Shown here in pieces: positions 7,603-15,272 of a stretch of DNA of 46,275 nt. The stretch comes from a virus: the IMG/VR virus record IMGVR_UViG_3300044841_000164, positions 1 through 46,275 of that record; one strand, written 5' to 3'. The position numbers were made by a program, and so were the translations under genes. Under the pieces are notes generated by a model, which ran no database searches, was not told the origin of the DNA, and saw only the letters and a program-made list of their open reading frames with translations. Positions within the stretch are counted from its first letter, which is position 1. Every line of letters begins with the position of its first letter.

Positions 7603-10356
7603 TCAGGTCAGGCGATGCCGCTGGCTGCTCATCCGAATCAACCCCGCGTCTTCGTCCATGGCGTCAATGTAGCCTCGCGCTCCCATGCGCACGACGTCGT
7701 GCGGCCTGACGCCCTCGAGCCGCGCCAGTACCCCATGCAAACGCTCGAGCATTCCCGACATCGCCGAATCTCCGCCGCCGGACATTGCCGACATAGCGTC
7801 GCGGTGATTCAGGAAGTAGCCGTTATCCGGAGCGAGGAAAGGCTCTGGCCCATGCTCGCCGGTCCAGTAGACGCGGCCGCGCGTGCCTGGTCCACCGGCA
7901 GCTCGCCCGGCCTTGCCGCCCGCGCCTCCGCCGCCGCCTCCGGTGCCTCTGAACACTCCACCGGGCGACAGCCCGCCCGCGAGCCCAGTCGCGACGCCCG
8001 CCCAGTTGCCGGCCGCGGCGTTGCTGGCCATGCCGGCTACCTGCGAGAGAATTGGGCCGACTCCGGGAATGAACGAAAGGAACGGCGCCGCGAAGCCGAG
8101 TATCTTCGAGAAGAGCCCGCGCTTTTTGCCCACCTGCTGAGACGGCATCATTCCGGCAATCTGGCCGATCGCGCCCGATACCTGGTCCAGAATGCTGATG
8201 CCCTTGACGAGCTCGTCGCGGGCCGCCTGTTGGTATTCTTTGGTCAGCGCTATTGACTGGTCAGCGTGGAGCTTCTCCGCGCCGATTAGTGGAAGCAGCG
8301 CGCGATGCGCCGGCTCCACCGAGTTGACGAGCTCGTTGAATCGTTTCGTGCCGGGGACGATCGCGTCAGTGATGAGAGCATCCAGCGACACCTGCATGTC
8401 GACAACGGCGCCGTCAGCCTCGCCGAGCACGAGCGTGTACTCCTTCAGGTCCCGCGACTGTTTTTGGTTTCCGAAAATCGAGGCGGCCCCGCTCATCACG
8501 TCGGGAGCAGCCCCGCGGCCGTTACCGCTCGCGCCACCGATGATGCCGGCAAAGCGTACTGGCATCGGATTCGTGTCGGTAACGGCGGCGCCGTTGGCCG
8601 CTATGTCCAGACGGCCGAGATTGTATTTGTCGATTATCCCGCCGAGCTTGCTGGCATAATTGCGATCGGTGGCGTAGCCCGCGGAAGCAATGCTGCGCGC
8701 ATACGCTTTGGGATCGTGGGCATACTCGAGCGACTTCCGATACCGCCCGCCTCGTAGAAATTCGCCGTGGTCCACGAACGATTCGGTGGCAGAGTTGTAG
8801 GCGCGGAACGGGGCGTTGACGTAATAACTCTGACCGCTGCGGGTCTCTTCGCGTGTACGCATTGAGACCGAGCCTGCGGGTCCCGCACCCTTGATGCCAA
8901 AGAAGTTTTTTGCGCGCTTGGTAAGCCCGGACTTTCCGGAGCCCGACTCGAGAATCGCTTGGGCCATTGATACTGAGGCCGGTACCCCAGTCTGCTTCAT
9001 GGCCTCGATCGCTGCCTGCGCGTACTCCCGGATGAAGTCGGCAATGAGATCCTTGCCCTCGTCGTCCATGTAGGCCTTAAAGCCAATGACGGTGCCTGTC
9101 CCGATGCCTTGGCCAATGGGAATTCCGATCTCGCGCTCTATCAGGTGCGACGGCGATCTGATATCGAAGAAGCTCTTGAGAGACTTTTCCGTGAAGTCGC
9201 CGAGCGAGGTGACGGCTGAACCCACCGCGCGAAACGAGTCGCCGCTGGTGATGCCGTCCGACAGTCCCTTCGCCAGGTTGATGCCGGCGTTGGCGCCCTT
9301 CTCGACCATCCCGATTAGCGAGCCGGTAGTGTCGTCGACAAACTTGACGAACTTCTGCGCCTGTTCGCTCGAGAGCAGCTTGTTGGCCTGGCGATAATAA
9401 TCGCCGATTCCCTGGGTGGCCTTCTCCGTTCCTTCGGCCGCGCGAATGTTGCTGAGCGCGCCGTAGCGGCCTTCGGCTCCGCTCACCGTAGTGTCTGCCA
9501 GCTTGGCAGCGTACCCGCCTTTTTTGCGCTCGATGCCTTCAGCAATTAGTCGCGCCGCAACCGCGCCGTCAATGCGGCCGGTCTTCATCAGGTGCCCGAT
9601 GTACTTCTCGCTCCAGCCGGTCGCCTCTGCCAGGTACTTCTTAGCGTCGATGCCGAGCTTGAAGAGTTTGCGCAGCTCGCGCTCCGAAAGGTCGCCCTTT
9701 TCGGCCACCAGACCAAGGGCTTCGGCAACCGCGGCGATCGTCTCCGCCTTGCCGCCGAAGTCGGCCGCCTGGTCCGCGGACGCTTTAAGCAGTGTTCGTG
9801 TGAGCTTGAGATTGTCGGTGAGATCGTAGAGGTGCTCGGAAGTCTCGATCAGGAAGGCGGGGTCCTTGCCGATGTCGATGGCGAGTTGCTTGATCTCGCT
9901 GAGATACTTGACCGCCTCTTTTTCGCTGCCGGCGAAGGTGGTGAATTCGACCTTGGTTTGTTCGAGTGTCTTATTGAGCTCGATGCCGCTGGAGATGGCG
10001 CGCATCATTCCCGCGGAGAGTTTGCCGAAGACCGCGTCCACCGCGGATCCGGCCGCGCCGCCGACCGCTGTGCCAATGCCGGGCGCGATCGCGGTGCCGA
10101 TGAGAGTGCCGAGCGTCTGGCCCAGGGCGGCGATGTCGCCGGTGATGACGGCAGTCGCCGAGGAGCTGAACTGAGAGCCAAACTTTGCGCCCGCTTCTCT
10201 CCCCTTGAACGCCTTGTCGATTTCCGGACCGAGCCGGGTGAAGCGCTGGCCCAGCTTATCGACGTCTTTCTCCGTAGCCTTCAGAGACTGCGAGGCCTTC
10301 GCGTTGTCAATCGCGATCTCGGTGCGCAGCTTGAATGCTTCGATAGTCCTGGCCAT
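7603..10356 (-). CDS. Tape measure protein with embedded glucosaminidase (GH73-like) domain
   Basis: This 917-aa protein starts at the ATG that overlaps the stop of the frameshifted chaperone GT (TGATG). Residues 1-50 are helical and 60-120 are Gly/Ala-rich hydrophobic. Long helices follow to about 400, with hydrophobic Gly-rich segments at 790-830. Residues 440-580 form a FlgJ/GH73-type muramidase: MAQAILESGSGKSGL with the likely catalytic Glu (E470), NFFGIKG, FRAYNSATESFVDHGEFL and YATDRNYASKL. The protein sets tail length; the enzyme domain would open peptidoglycan locally during DNA entry. Confidence 0.9.
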   Translation of the reverse strand: MARTIEAFKLRTEIAIDNAKASQSLKATEKDVDKLGQRFTRLGPEIDKAFKGREAGAKFGSQFSSSATAVITGDIAALGQTLGTLIGTAIAPGIGTAVGGAAGSAVDAVFGKLSAGMMRAISSGIELNKTLEQTKVEFTTFAGSEKEAVKYLSEIKQLAIDIGKDPAFLIETSEHLYDLTDNLKLTRTLLKASADQAADFGGKAETIAAVAEALGLVAEKGDLSERELRKLFKLGIDAKKYLAEATGWSEKYIGHLMKTGRIDGAVAARLIAEGIERKKGGYAAKLADTTVSGAEGRYGALSNIRAAEGTEKATQGIGDYYRQANKLLSSEQAQKFVKFVDDTTGSLIGMVEKGANAGINLAKGLSDGITSGDSFRAVGSAVTSLGDFTEKSLKSFFDIRSPSHLIEREIGIPIGQGIGTGTVIGFKAYMDDEGKDLIADFIREYAQAAIEAMKQTGVPASVSMAQAILESGSGKSGLTKRAKNFFGIKGAGPAGSVSMRTREETRSGQSYYVNAPFRAYNSATESFVDHGEFLRGGRYRKSLEYAHDPKAYARSIASAGYATDRNYASKLGGIIDKYNLGRLDIAANGAAVTDTNPMPVRFAGIIGGASGNGRGAAPDVMSGAASIFGNQKQSRDLKEYTLVLGEADGAVVDMQVSLDALITDAIVPGTKRFNELVNSVEPAHRALLPLIGAEKLHADQSIALTKEYQQAARDELVKGISILDQVSGAIGQIAGMMPSQQVGKKRGLFSKILGFAAPFLSFIPGVGPILSQVAGMASNAAAGNWAGVATGLAGGLSPGGVFRGTGGGGGGAGGKAGRAAGGPGTRGRVYWTGEHGPEPFLAPDNGYFLNHRDAMSAMSGGGDSAMSGMLERLHGVLARLEGVRPHDVVRMGARGYIDAMDEDAGLIRMSSQRHRLT

Positions 10357-10897
10357 CAGCGTTTCCTGGTTGCCTTCTGCGCTGCGATGCGCGCGGCCCG
10401 CGAGACGAGCATCTTGTTTATCCAGGTCTCATCGCAGCGTTCGATTTCGTCCGGCATCATGTGCAGCTCGAACGCAAGCTCGATGAGTTCCTGCCCCTGC
10501 AGCGGCTTCCCGTGTTTGCCTCCTGTCCGATACCACTCGGTGAGCAGCAGGAGGCCTACCTGTTTGGGCCCTGGCGGTCCTCGTGGATCCCGGCGTTGAT
10601 GCGGTTCAGGTAGAAGGTGTCCATCGCTTCAAAAAACTCCGGCGTAAGCTTTACCGGGTGCCCATCCTCCATGACGCCCGGAAGCTCTATAACCACTTCA
10701 AGAAGCGCAGCCACCAGCGACTTGCGCTCGTCGGCTTCGGCTTCCACGCGCTCCTGGATCGCCCGGCCTTCGCGCAGCGAAACGCCGCGATAGACCACCA
10801 GCAGATCTTCGTTGACTACCTTGCCGTCGGCGTCCTCAAACGGCAGTTTGATAACCGCGGTATGACGTCCACCGCTAATTAATTTCTTTAAGTCCAT
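10356..10897 (-). CDS. Tail assembly chaperone GT (programmed -1 frameshift product)
   Basis: Reading gene G into the -1 frame at the heptamer CCCAAAC gives 112 residues of G followed by about 68 residues (starting QVGLLLLTEW, ending ATRKR) that stop at TGA 10358-10356, overlapping the tape measure ATG. The T part has no start codon or Shine-Dalgarno of its own, and fills the otherwise empty 200 bp between G and the tape measure. This is the arrangement of lambda G/GT, where the long form recruits tail tube subunits to the tape measure. Confidence 0.85.
10556..10897 (-). CDS. Tail assembly chaperone G
   Basis: This 113-aa acidic, helical protein sits between the tail tube gene and the tape measure gene. 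It includes LREGRAIQERVEAEADERKSLV and LTPEFFEAMDTFYLNRINAG, typical of small tail chaperones. It ends at TAG two codons after a canonical slippery heptamer. Palindrome site 2 lies 18 bp upstream of its start. It acts in the cytoplasm during tail assembly and is not in the virion (family knowledge). Confidence 0.8.
   Translation of the reverse strand: MDLKKLISGGRHTAVIKLPFEDADGKVVNEDLLVVYRGVSLREGRAIQERVEAEADERKSLVAALLEVVIELPGVMEDGHPVKLTPEFFEAMDTFYLNRINAGIHEDRQGPNR
10562..10568 (-). promoter_or_regulatory. -1 ribosomal slippery heptamer CCCAAAC
   Basis: In the frame of G the codons are GGC-CCA-AAC-AGG-TAG, so C-CCA-AAC fits X-XXY-YYZ. Slipping to CCC-AAA opens the T frame to the tape measure start. 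Confidence 0.85.
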
Positions 10898-10914
10898 TGG
10901 CCCATGCTCCTCTT

Positions 10915-10931
10915 CTTATAACGGTTTTGAG
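10915..10931. repeat. Dispersed palindrome, site 2
   Basis: CTTATAACGGTTTTGAG in the 91-bp gap between the membrane coiled-coil gene and gene G. Identical to site 4 over all 17 bases. Confidence 0.7.
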
Positions 10932-10988
10932 TTGATTGTTAGCGTCGCGGCGATCGCGCGATTGCGAAGGCGCGGTGGCGGGAGAAAA

Positions 10989-11468
10989 CTAGCGGGGGTA
11001 TGCGGCCTGGCGCCGCTGGATGTCGTCGAGAATTGTCGCCGTCAGCGCGAAGTTGTCGCTTACGCGCTGCTGAAACTCTTGTTCCTTTTCAACGTGGGCC
11101 GTGAAGCCCTCCATGATGCTTTTGCTCACGCTCTGAATCATACCGACAATCGTCACTCTGGATTCGGCGGCTTCCTGGGCCACCTGGCGCTGCAGCTCGG
11201 TCATCTGCGCTTTGACCACCTCGAGATCGGTCTTGGCTCTCAGATCGGCAATTATGACGTCCTTTGCGTGCCCTTCCTCTTTGAGCTTCGCGTCCTCTTC
11301 TTCGATACGCGCGCACTTATCGCGCAGCGCGTCGCGCTCTTCCCTTAGAATAGACGAGGTCCGCGAGCGGACGAGGACGTAGGCAATAAGGAGGCTGCCC
11401 ACGATGCTCGCAACGTTTCGGCCGAGGTCGCCCCAGGTGAAGAGTTCAAAAAGCAGAGGATGTTCCAC
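10989..11468 (-). CDS. Single-span membrane coiled-coil protein
   Basis: This 159-aa protein has one membrane helix at about residues 17-35 (NVASIVGSLLIAYVLV), followed by a long charged coiled coil to about 100 (EERDALRDKCARIEEEDAKL) and more helices. It starts with GTG after a GGAGGGG stretch at rather long spacing. It lies inside the tail operon between tube and chaperone genes. Candidates are a lysis-related membrane protein (holin or inner spanin-like) or an entry-exclusion protein; no family is recognised, so this is left open. Confidence 0.6.
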   Translation of the reverse strand: MEHPLLFELFTWGDLGRNVASIVGSLLIAYVLVRSRTSSILREERDALRDKCARIEEEDAKLKEEGHAKDVIIADLRAKTDLEVVKAQMTELQRQVAQEAAESRVTIVGMIQSVSKSIMEGFTAHVEKEQEFQQRVSDNFALTATILDDIQRRQAAYPR

Positions 11469-11528
11469 GCTAGTAATAACCCCTCCCCGGTGAGACTGTT
11501 CGACTCAAGACCCGACGGTTCCGGCGGC

Positions 11529-11759
11529 TTAGGTGGACGAGCTCAGGAACTCGTTAATCGAGTCTGCGATTAGTTTCAGGTACTTCCTGAAGCCCTTGTC
11601 GTCGCTGTTGGCGAAGGCCTGGACCGCATTGCCGCTCATCTGCAGAACTTGGCCGATGACGTCGTCGTTGCCGCGGCTGTCCGCATCCAGCAGCCGGAGT
11701 GTCTGGCCAAACGAGGCCATTTGCGAGGCGATGATAAGAAGTAGTATTCGATTTCTCAT
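11529..11759 (-). CDS. Small exported protein
   Basis: This 76-aa protein has a typical N-terminal signal (MRNRILLLIIASQMASFG) and a mature part of about 55 residues, mostly helical. A strong GGAGGAG sits 7 nt before the ATG. It lies directly upstream of the membrane coiled-coil gene, and the pair would both act at the envelope. Lysis or superinfection exclusion are possible roles; no family recognised. Confidence 0.6.
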   Translation of the reverse strand: MRNRILLLIIASQMASFGQTLRLLDADSRGNDDVIGQVLQMSGNAVQAFANSDDKGFRKYLKLIADSINEFLSSST

Positions 11760-11821
11760 TTTGCTGGCTCCTCCACTATCTGTGCTTTTCTTGTTTCTAC
11801 GGGCTCCTGGCGTTTGACTTC

Positions 11822-12598
11822 TTAATACTCGCGATACTCGCCGTAGCCGTCGGTCGCTGTCTTGCCGAGACCGAGCAGACCAACGCCTTTAAGGTCGAAG
11901 GTCTCCGGCGTGTTGCTGGTGCCCGCGGAGCTGCCGTCTTTGAGCGCCATGCCTACGGGGGCGAAAGACACGCGGTCGAATCGCGCCCAGGTCTTGTCGT
12001 TGGTTACCAGGTTGACGCCGTCGAAAAGAACGCAGACGTCCCCGGGCGTGGCGTTGGCAATCTTCAGGATTGTCGACGCCTTGTAAGAATAGGAGAAGGC
12101 TTTGAACGGCTGCGTAAAGCTGCCGAGGCTGAGGAAAGTTACCAGGCCCGCCTCGGTGAACGTGTAGTGCGTGCCGAGTGTCAGCGCGACCGGCGTGACG
12201 GCCGAGTCTTTTATAACCAGCGCAGTGATGCCCACGTGGCCACCCGGAACGAGGTAGCTTTCACCGACGACGATGCCGGTAGGAAACGCTTCGTTGGCGG
12301 TGTAGCTGCCCGCCACTTCCGCCGTCTTAGTGCCGTGATAGAACTGCTCGAGCGTGGCCGCCAATTTCTCGGTGCACATTATCTCGAGCGCGGCGCTGCG
12401 TTTGATTGCCTGGTGCAGGTTCTGCAGGTTCGGGCCCGACTTGCCGGAGCTAAAGGCGTCGGCATATTCGACGGTCTCGTCCCACTTCACCGCCGGCGCT
12501 TCGCCAATGTCGACGAACGCGAGCGGCAGACCGGTGGCCGGATCCAACTTGGCAAACTTCACGTCGCCGGCGCCGATAAAATATTTAGGAAGGGCCAT
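11822..12598 (-). CDS. Major tail tube protein
   Basis: This 258-aa protein is beta rich, with a tail-tube-like beginning (FIGAGDVKFAKLDPATG.. VDIGEAPAVKWDE). The body contains LEIMCTEKLAATLEQFYHGTKT and an insertion domain around residues 95-180 (GHVGITALVIKDSAVTP). The end is FDLKGVGLLGLGKTA. It lies upstream of the chaperones and tape measure and downstream of the terminator-like gene, matching lambda gpV position and size. It polymerises into the tail tube. Confidence 0.8.
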   Translation of the reverse strand: MALPKYFIGAGDVKFAKLDPATGLPLAFVDIGEAPAVKWDETVEYADAFSSGKSGPNLQNLHQAIKRSAALEIMCTEKLAATLEQFYHGTKTAEVAGSYTANEAFPTGIVVGESYLVPGGHVGITALVIKDSAVTPVALTLGTHYTFTEAGLVTFLSLGSFTQPFKAFSYSYKASTILKIANATPGDVCVLFDGVNLVTNDKTWARFDRVSFAPVGMALKDGSSAGTSNTPETFDLKGVGLLGLGKTATDGYGEYREY

Positions 12599-12610
12599 GT
12601 TGTGTGAACC

Positions 12611-13123
12611 TCACTGGTAAGCGTTGAATGGACCACTCAGAAACTCGACCGTAAACGAGACCGCCGCGGCTTCAACTTCGTAGGTCGTGCGGTCTCTTAT
12701 CCATCCGTCCGACTCCGGTCGCGTGTCGACAGCTAAGCCGCCGAAGGTTGGCTCGTATTTGCCGGTCAGGTGACTGGTAACTATCGCGCGCATCACGTCG
12801 CCAAGATACGAGTCGGCTAGGTCCAAATCGGTATTGCGTTTCAGGAAGATTCGGACTTGGCAGGAGAGTGTGTTCGAGACGGCTTTCTGTCGCGGAAAAT
12901 CCTGGACCGTCTTGTTGTCGTCGTCCACGATTCCGAGCGCCGGCAAGTCGTCCGACTGCAGGGCCACGGGCTTGCGCTCGATCGGGCGCGCGCCCAAGTT
13001 CGTTTGAAACTGATACTGACTGCCGTCGTGGAGTGTCACTGTCGTGGAGGCCGAGATAGCTTTCAGCCGTAGCTTCAGCAGCTCGACAAACTGACGGCGC
13101 AGCGTTACTGGCGGAGTTGGCAT
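12611..13123 (-). CDS. Tail terminator-like protein (gpU/Z position)
   Basis: This 170-aa protein has an N-terminal helix (LRRQFVELLKLRLKAIS), then a TVTLHDGSQYQFQTN beta segment, and a C-terminal YEVEAAAVSFTVEFLSGP strand pattern. Position immediately before the tube gene, size and the alpha/beta pattern fit tail terminator or minor tail proteins that cap the tube at the neck. The ATG at 13123 has no clear Shine-Dalgarno, whereas an out-of-frame ATG at 13205 has a good one, so translation may be coupled. Confidence 0.6.
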   Translation of the reverse strand: MPTPPVTLRRQFVELLKLRLKAISASTTVTLHDGSQYQFQTNLGARPIERKPVALQSDDLPALGIVDDDNKTVQDFPRQKAVSNTLSCQVRIFLKRNTDLDLADSYLGDVMRAIVTSHLTGKYEPTFGGLAVDTRPESDGWIRDRTTYEVEAAAVSFTVEFLSGPFNAYQ

Positions 13124-13236
13124 GGGGGTTACTGGCGGCGAAAGCGGCCGCGACGGCGGTCAATATCAGCCGCGTGGGAAGTAAAAAGCTCACAAGTCGT
13201 TTCATGGGTTCTCCTCATTGGTGGAATTTTCGGGTT

Positions 13237-13548
13237 CTACTCGCTCAAATAAACTGTTGCGGTCTCGGCGCCGTCGAAGGCGATGCGCTCAATCAGGTAG
13301 ACCGTAGTGCGAATCGTGGCCGTGAAGCCGCGCTTCACGTCGACCAGGTCGTCTTCGAGGCAAAGGAACGAAGGGTTCGGCGCCTCGACGCTGGTCTCGT
13401 AGAGCCCCACTGATTCAGTGCGCGGGCTCAGGTCGACGTTTAATCGGCGGATGAACCCCTGGGGGCCAGTGATGACGCATTCGGCGACCTGCTCAAAGTC
13501 GTCGGGGTCAAAGAACAATTTGCGGCCTTCCGCATCCTCAACCGGCAT
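13237..13548 (-). CDS. Head-tail joining/neck protein
   Basis: This 103-aa protein is all beta by appearance (KLFFDPDDFEQVAECVITG.. VGLYETSVEAPNPSFLCLED.. TATIRTTVYLIERI). Size and position between capsid and tail terminator genes fit lambda gpFII-type head-tail connectors. It abuts the upstream gene without a gap (13548/13549). Confidence 0.6.
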   Translation of the reverse strand: MPVEDAEGRKLFFDPDDFEQVAECVITGPQGFIRRLNVDLSPRTESVGLYETSVEAPNPSFLCLEDDLVDVKRGFTATIRTTVYLIERIAFDGAETATVYLSE

Positions 13549-13794
13549 CTACTTACCCTTCGCGCCACCTTGCCGGGGCGCTGCGTCCTGGAAGGTTTCG
13601 CGATCGGGAGCTGGGCCATCGGCGACGAACTGCGCGCGTCCGGAGCGAACGTAGTTGGCGGCGGCGCGCGCCTCGATCTCCACCTCGTCGGTTTCGAACT
13701 GCGGGCCATAGTTAATGCCTCCGTGCGACATGTCAGACGTGAAGCGTATCCGCCTCGTCTTCGCGCCCTGCTTTTCGAAACCAACTGCCATCAC
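13549..13794 (-). CDS. Small neck-region hypothetical protein
   Basis: This 81-aa protein (YGPQFETDEVEIEARAAANYVRSGRAQFV) is probably one small domain plus a disordered tail (DRETFQDAAPRQGGAKGK). It lies between the capsid gene and the head-tail joining gene, the place of lambda gpFI. A short run of heptamer-like GACTGCC repeats at 13814-13837 precedes it. Its role in the virion is inferred from position. Confidence 0.5.
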   Translation of the reverse strand: MMAVGFEKQGAKTRRIRFTSDMSHGGINYGPQFETDEVEIEARAAANYVRSGRAQFVADGPAPDRETFQDAAPRQGGAKGK

Positions 13795-13813
13795 TGCCTC
13801 CCCCGTCTTTTCC

Positions 13814-13837
13814 GACCGTCGACTGCCGACTGCCGAC
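13814..13837. repeat. Heptanucleotide repeat (GACTGCC type)
   Basis: GACCGTCGACTGCCGACTGCCGAC-like run with period 7 in the 53-bp gap before the capsid gene end. One of several heptamer families in this prophage. Confidence 0.6.
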
Positions 13838-13847
13838 CATCAGTTGC

Positions 13848-15272
13848 TTAGCTCTTCTTCAGATACTGGCCCTTGGTGAAGGCCTGCGCGTAGCGTGCCT
13901 GGATGTCGGCCATCAGGAACGTGGTGACCTCGATCATGCCGCGCTTCTTGAGGCGGTACGGATCCGTGATGACCTCAATAGCGCCCCACTCGCCGATCAT
14001 CAGGTTGGACCAGACGCCAAACACGATGCCGTGGTCCGCGCCGGCGCCGAGTGTTTTTGAAAGCTGGTTGGATGCTTCCGCGCGGAAGCCGTTCATCTCG
14101 CCGCCGCGCCAGAGCGCGAGCGCGATGGTGTTCGAAAGCTCCGCGGTCTGCTTGGCCGTGCCGCGCACTTCCGGAGTCGTCAGGTAGGCCATCGAACCCA
14201 GGTCGGCATTGGCCACCGCAATCTTCGTCTCCATGTCGATAACGCCGGCGAAACTGATAACGCCCGGCGTGGTGCCCGAAGAAGCGAACGAAGTGGTGTT
14301 GACGCCGTCGAGCGCGTAGATGCCTTTCGGCTGATTATTGGCGCCGGTGCCGTGCAGCGAGGCGCGGTCGATTTCGAGCGCGTTCACCTGCGTGAGATCG
14401 TTTTGCACGATGTTGTCAACGTTGACCGTGCCCTGGCGCAGCAGCTGCCGGGAATAAGACGTCGAGCTCTGATAAGTTTTCGGCGACAGCGTCACTTGGT
14501 CCAGCGCGGCATCGTCGTCGTCCACGTCGGTGCTGGGGTTTTCCTCTACCCAGTGGCCGGCGCCGGCGCCGGTCTGGCGCGGGAACGCCACATTGCCGAC
14601 GAGGCCCGGCAACACGGTCGCGCCGAGCTGCATGACAAGGGCCTTGTTGCGCAGCATGTCGATGAACGAGCCCGCTTCGGTGAACACCAGCTCCTGGCCG
14701 GCGGTCGGCGTAGCGGTGTCGAGACCCGCGCGCTTGAACATTTCCATCAGCTGGCGGAAAAAGATTTCCTGGCCTGCCTCGCTTACCGACTGTTGGCCGC
14801 GAAGCGCTACACCGGTCGGCATAAAGAAGCCGTCGCGATGTTGGACCAGTTTCAGGTCGCGCTGAATTTGCTGCGAGACCTCGAGCTCGAAGCAGCGCGT
14901 GTCAACCTTCTTGCCGTTCTCGCCGAGGTCTTCACCGCCCCGGCGCGAAGCCGCGTCGGCCGTGATGGCCCGCGCGATCGAGTAGCGCTGTTTCTCACTC
15001 TCGGTCAGTCGGGGCATCGCGCCGGCGACCTTGGTGGACCACTCGGAGCGCGTCTTCAGAATCTCGGCCTTCAGCTCCGCTTCGCTCTTGTCGGTCAGGG
15101 CGAACTCGCGCGCCATCTCGGTGAGCGTGCGCTTTTGAATTTCGTCGTTTCCGTAGAGCACGGCGAACTTAACGTAATCGTTAGTGCGCGTCTCCAGCAC
15201 AACGAGCGGGTTAGCAGCGGCGCGCGCGGCCTCGTCGGCGATGCGCTTGGCTTCTATTTCAGCAGCAGTCAT
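13848..15272 (-). CDS. Major capsid protein from internal in-frame start
   Basis: ATG at 15272 (residue 231 of the fusion) is preceded by ACGAGGAG with 8 nt spacing, a better ribosome site than most genes here. The product would be 474 aa: a helical delta/scaffold-like domain of about 100 residues plus the HK97-fold capsid. Capsid protein is needed in several-hundred-fold molar amounts, protease in few copies, which a nested start would provide. The ribosome site is visible; the stoichiometry argument is inference. Confidence 0.7.
   Translation of the reverse strand: MTAAEIEAKRIADEAARAAANPLVVLETRTNDYVKFAVLYGNDEIQKRTLTEMAREFALTDKSEAELKAEILKTRSEWSTKVAGAMPRLTESEKQRYSIARAITADAASRRGGEDLGENGKKVDTRCFELEVSQQIQRDLKLVQHRDGFFMPTGVALRGQQSVSEAGQEIFFRQLMEMFKRAGLDTATPTAGQELVFTEAGSFIDMLRNKALVMQLGATVLPGLVGNVAFPRQTGAGAGHWVEENPSTDVDDDDAALDQVTLSPKTYQSSTSYSRQLLRQGTVNVDNIVQNDLTQVNALEIDRASLHGTGANNQPKGIYALDGVNTTSFASSGTTPGVISFAGVIDMETKIAVANADLGSMAYLTTPEVRGTAKQTAELSNTIALALWRGGEMNGFRAEASNQLSKTLGAGADHGIVFGVWSNLMIGEWGAIEVITDPYRLKKRGMIEVTTFLMADIQARYAQAFTKGQYLKKS

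Noticed and set aside
9592-10599. 335-aa forward frame opposite the tape measure
   Set aside because: Shadow of the tape measure gene; composition is that of antisense GC-rich DNA.
12672-13205. 177-aa frame overlapping the tail terminator as a full gene
   Set aside because: Only the first 80 bp are free of overlap; the rest is Arg/Ser-rich shadow of the terminator. Kept only as a possible leader finding.
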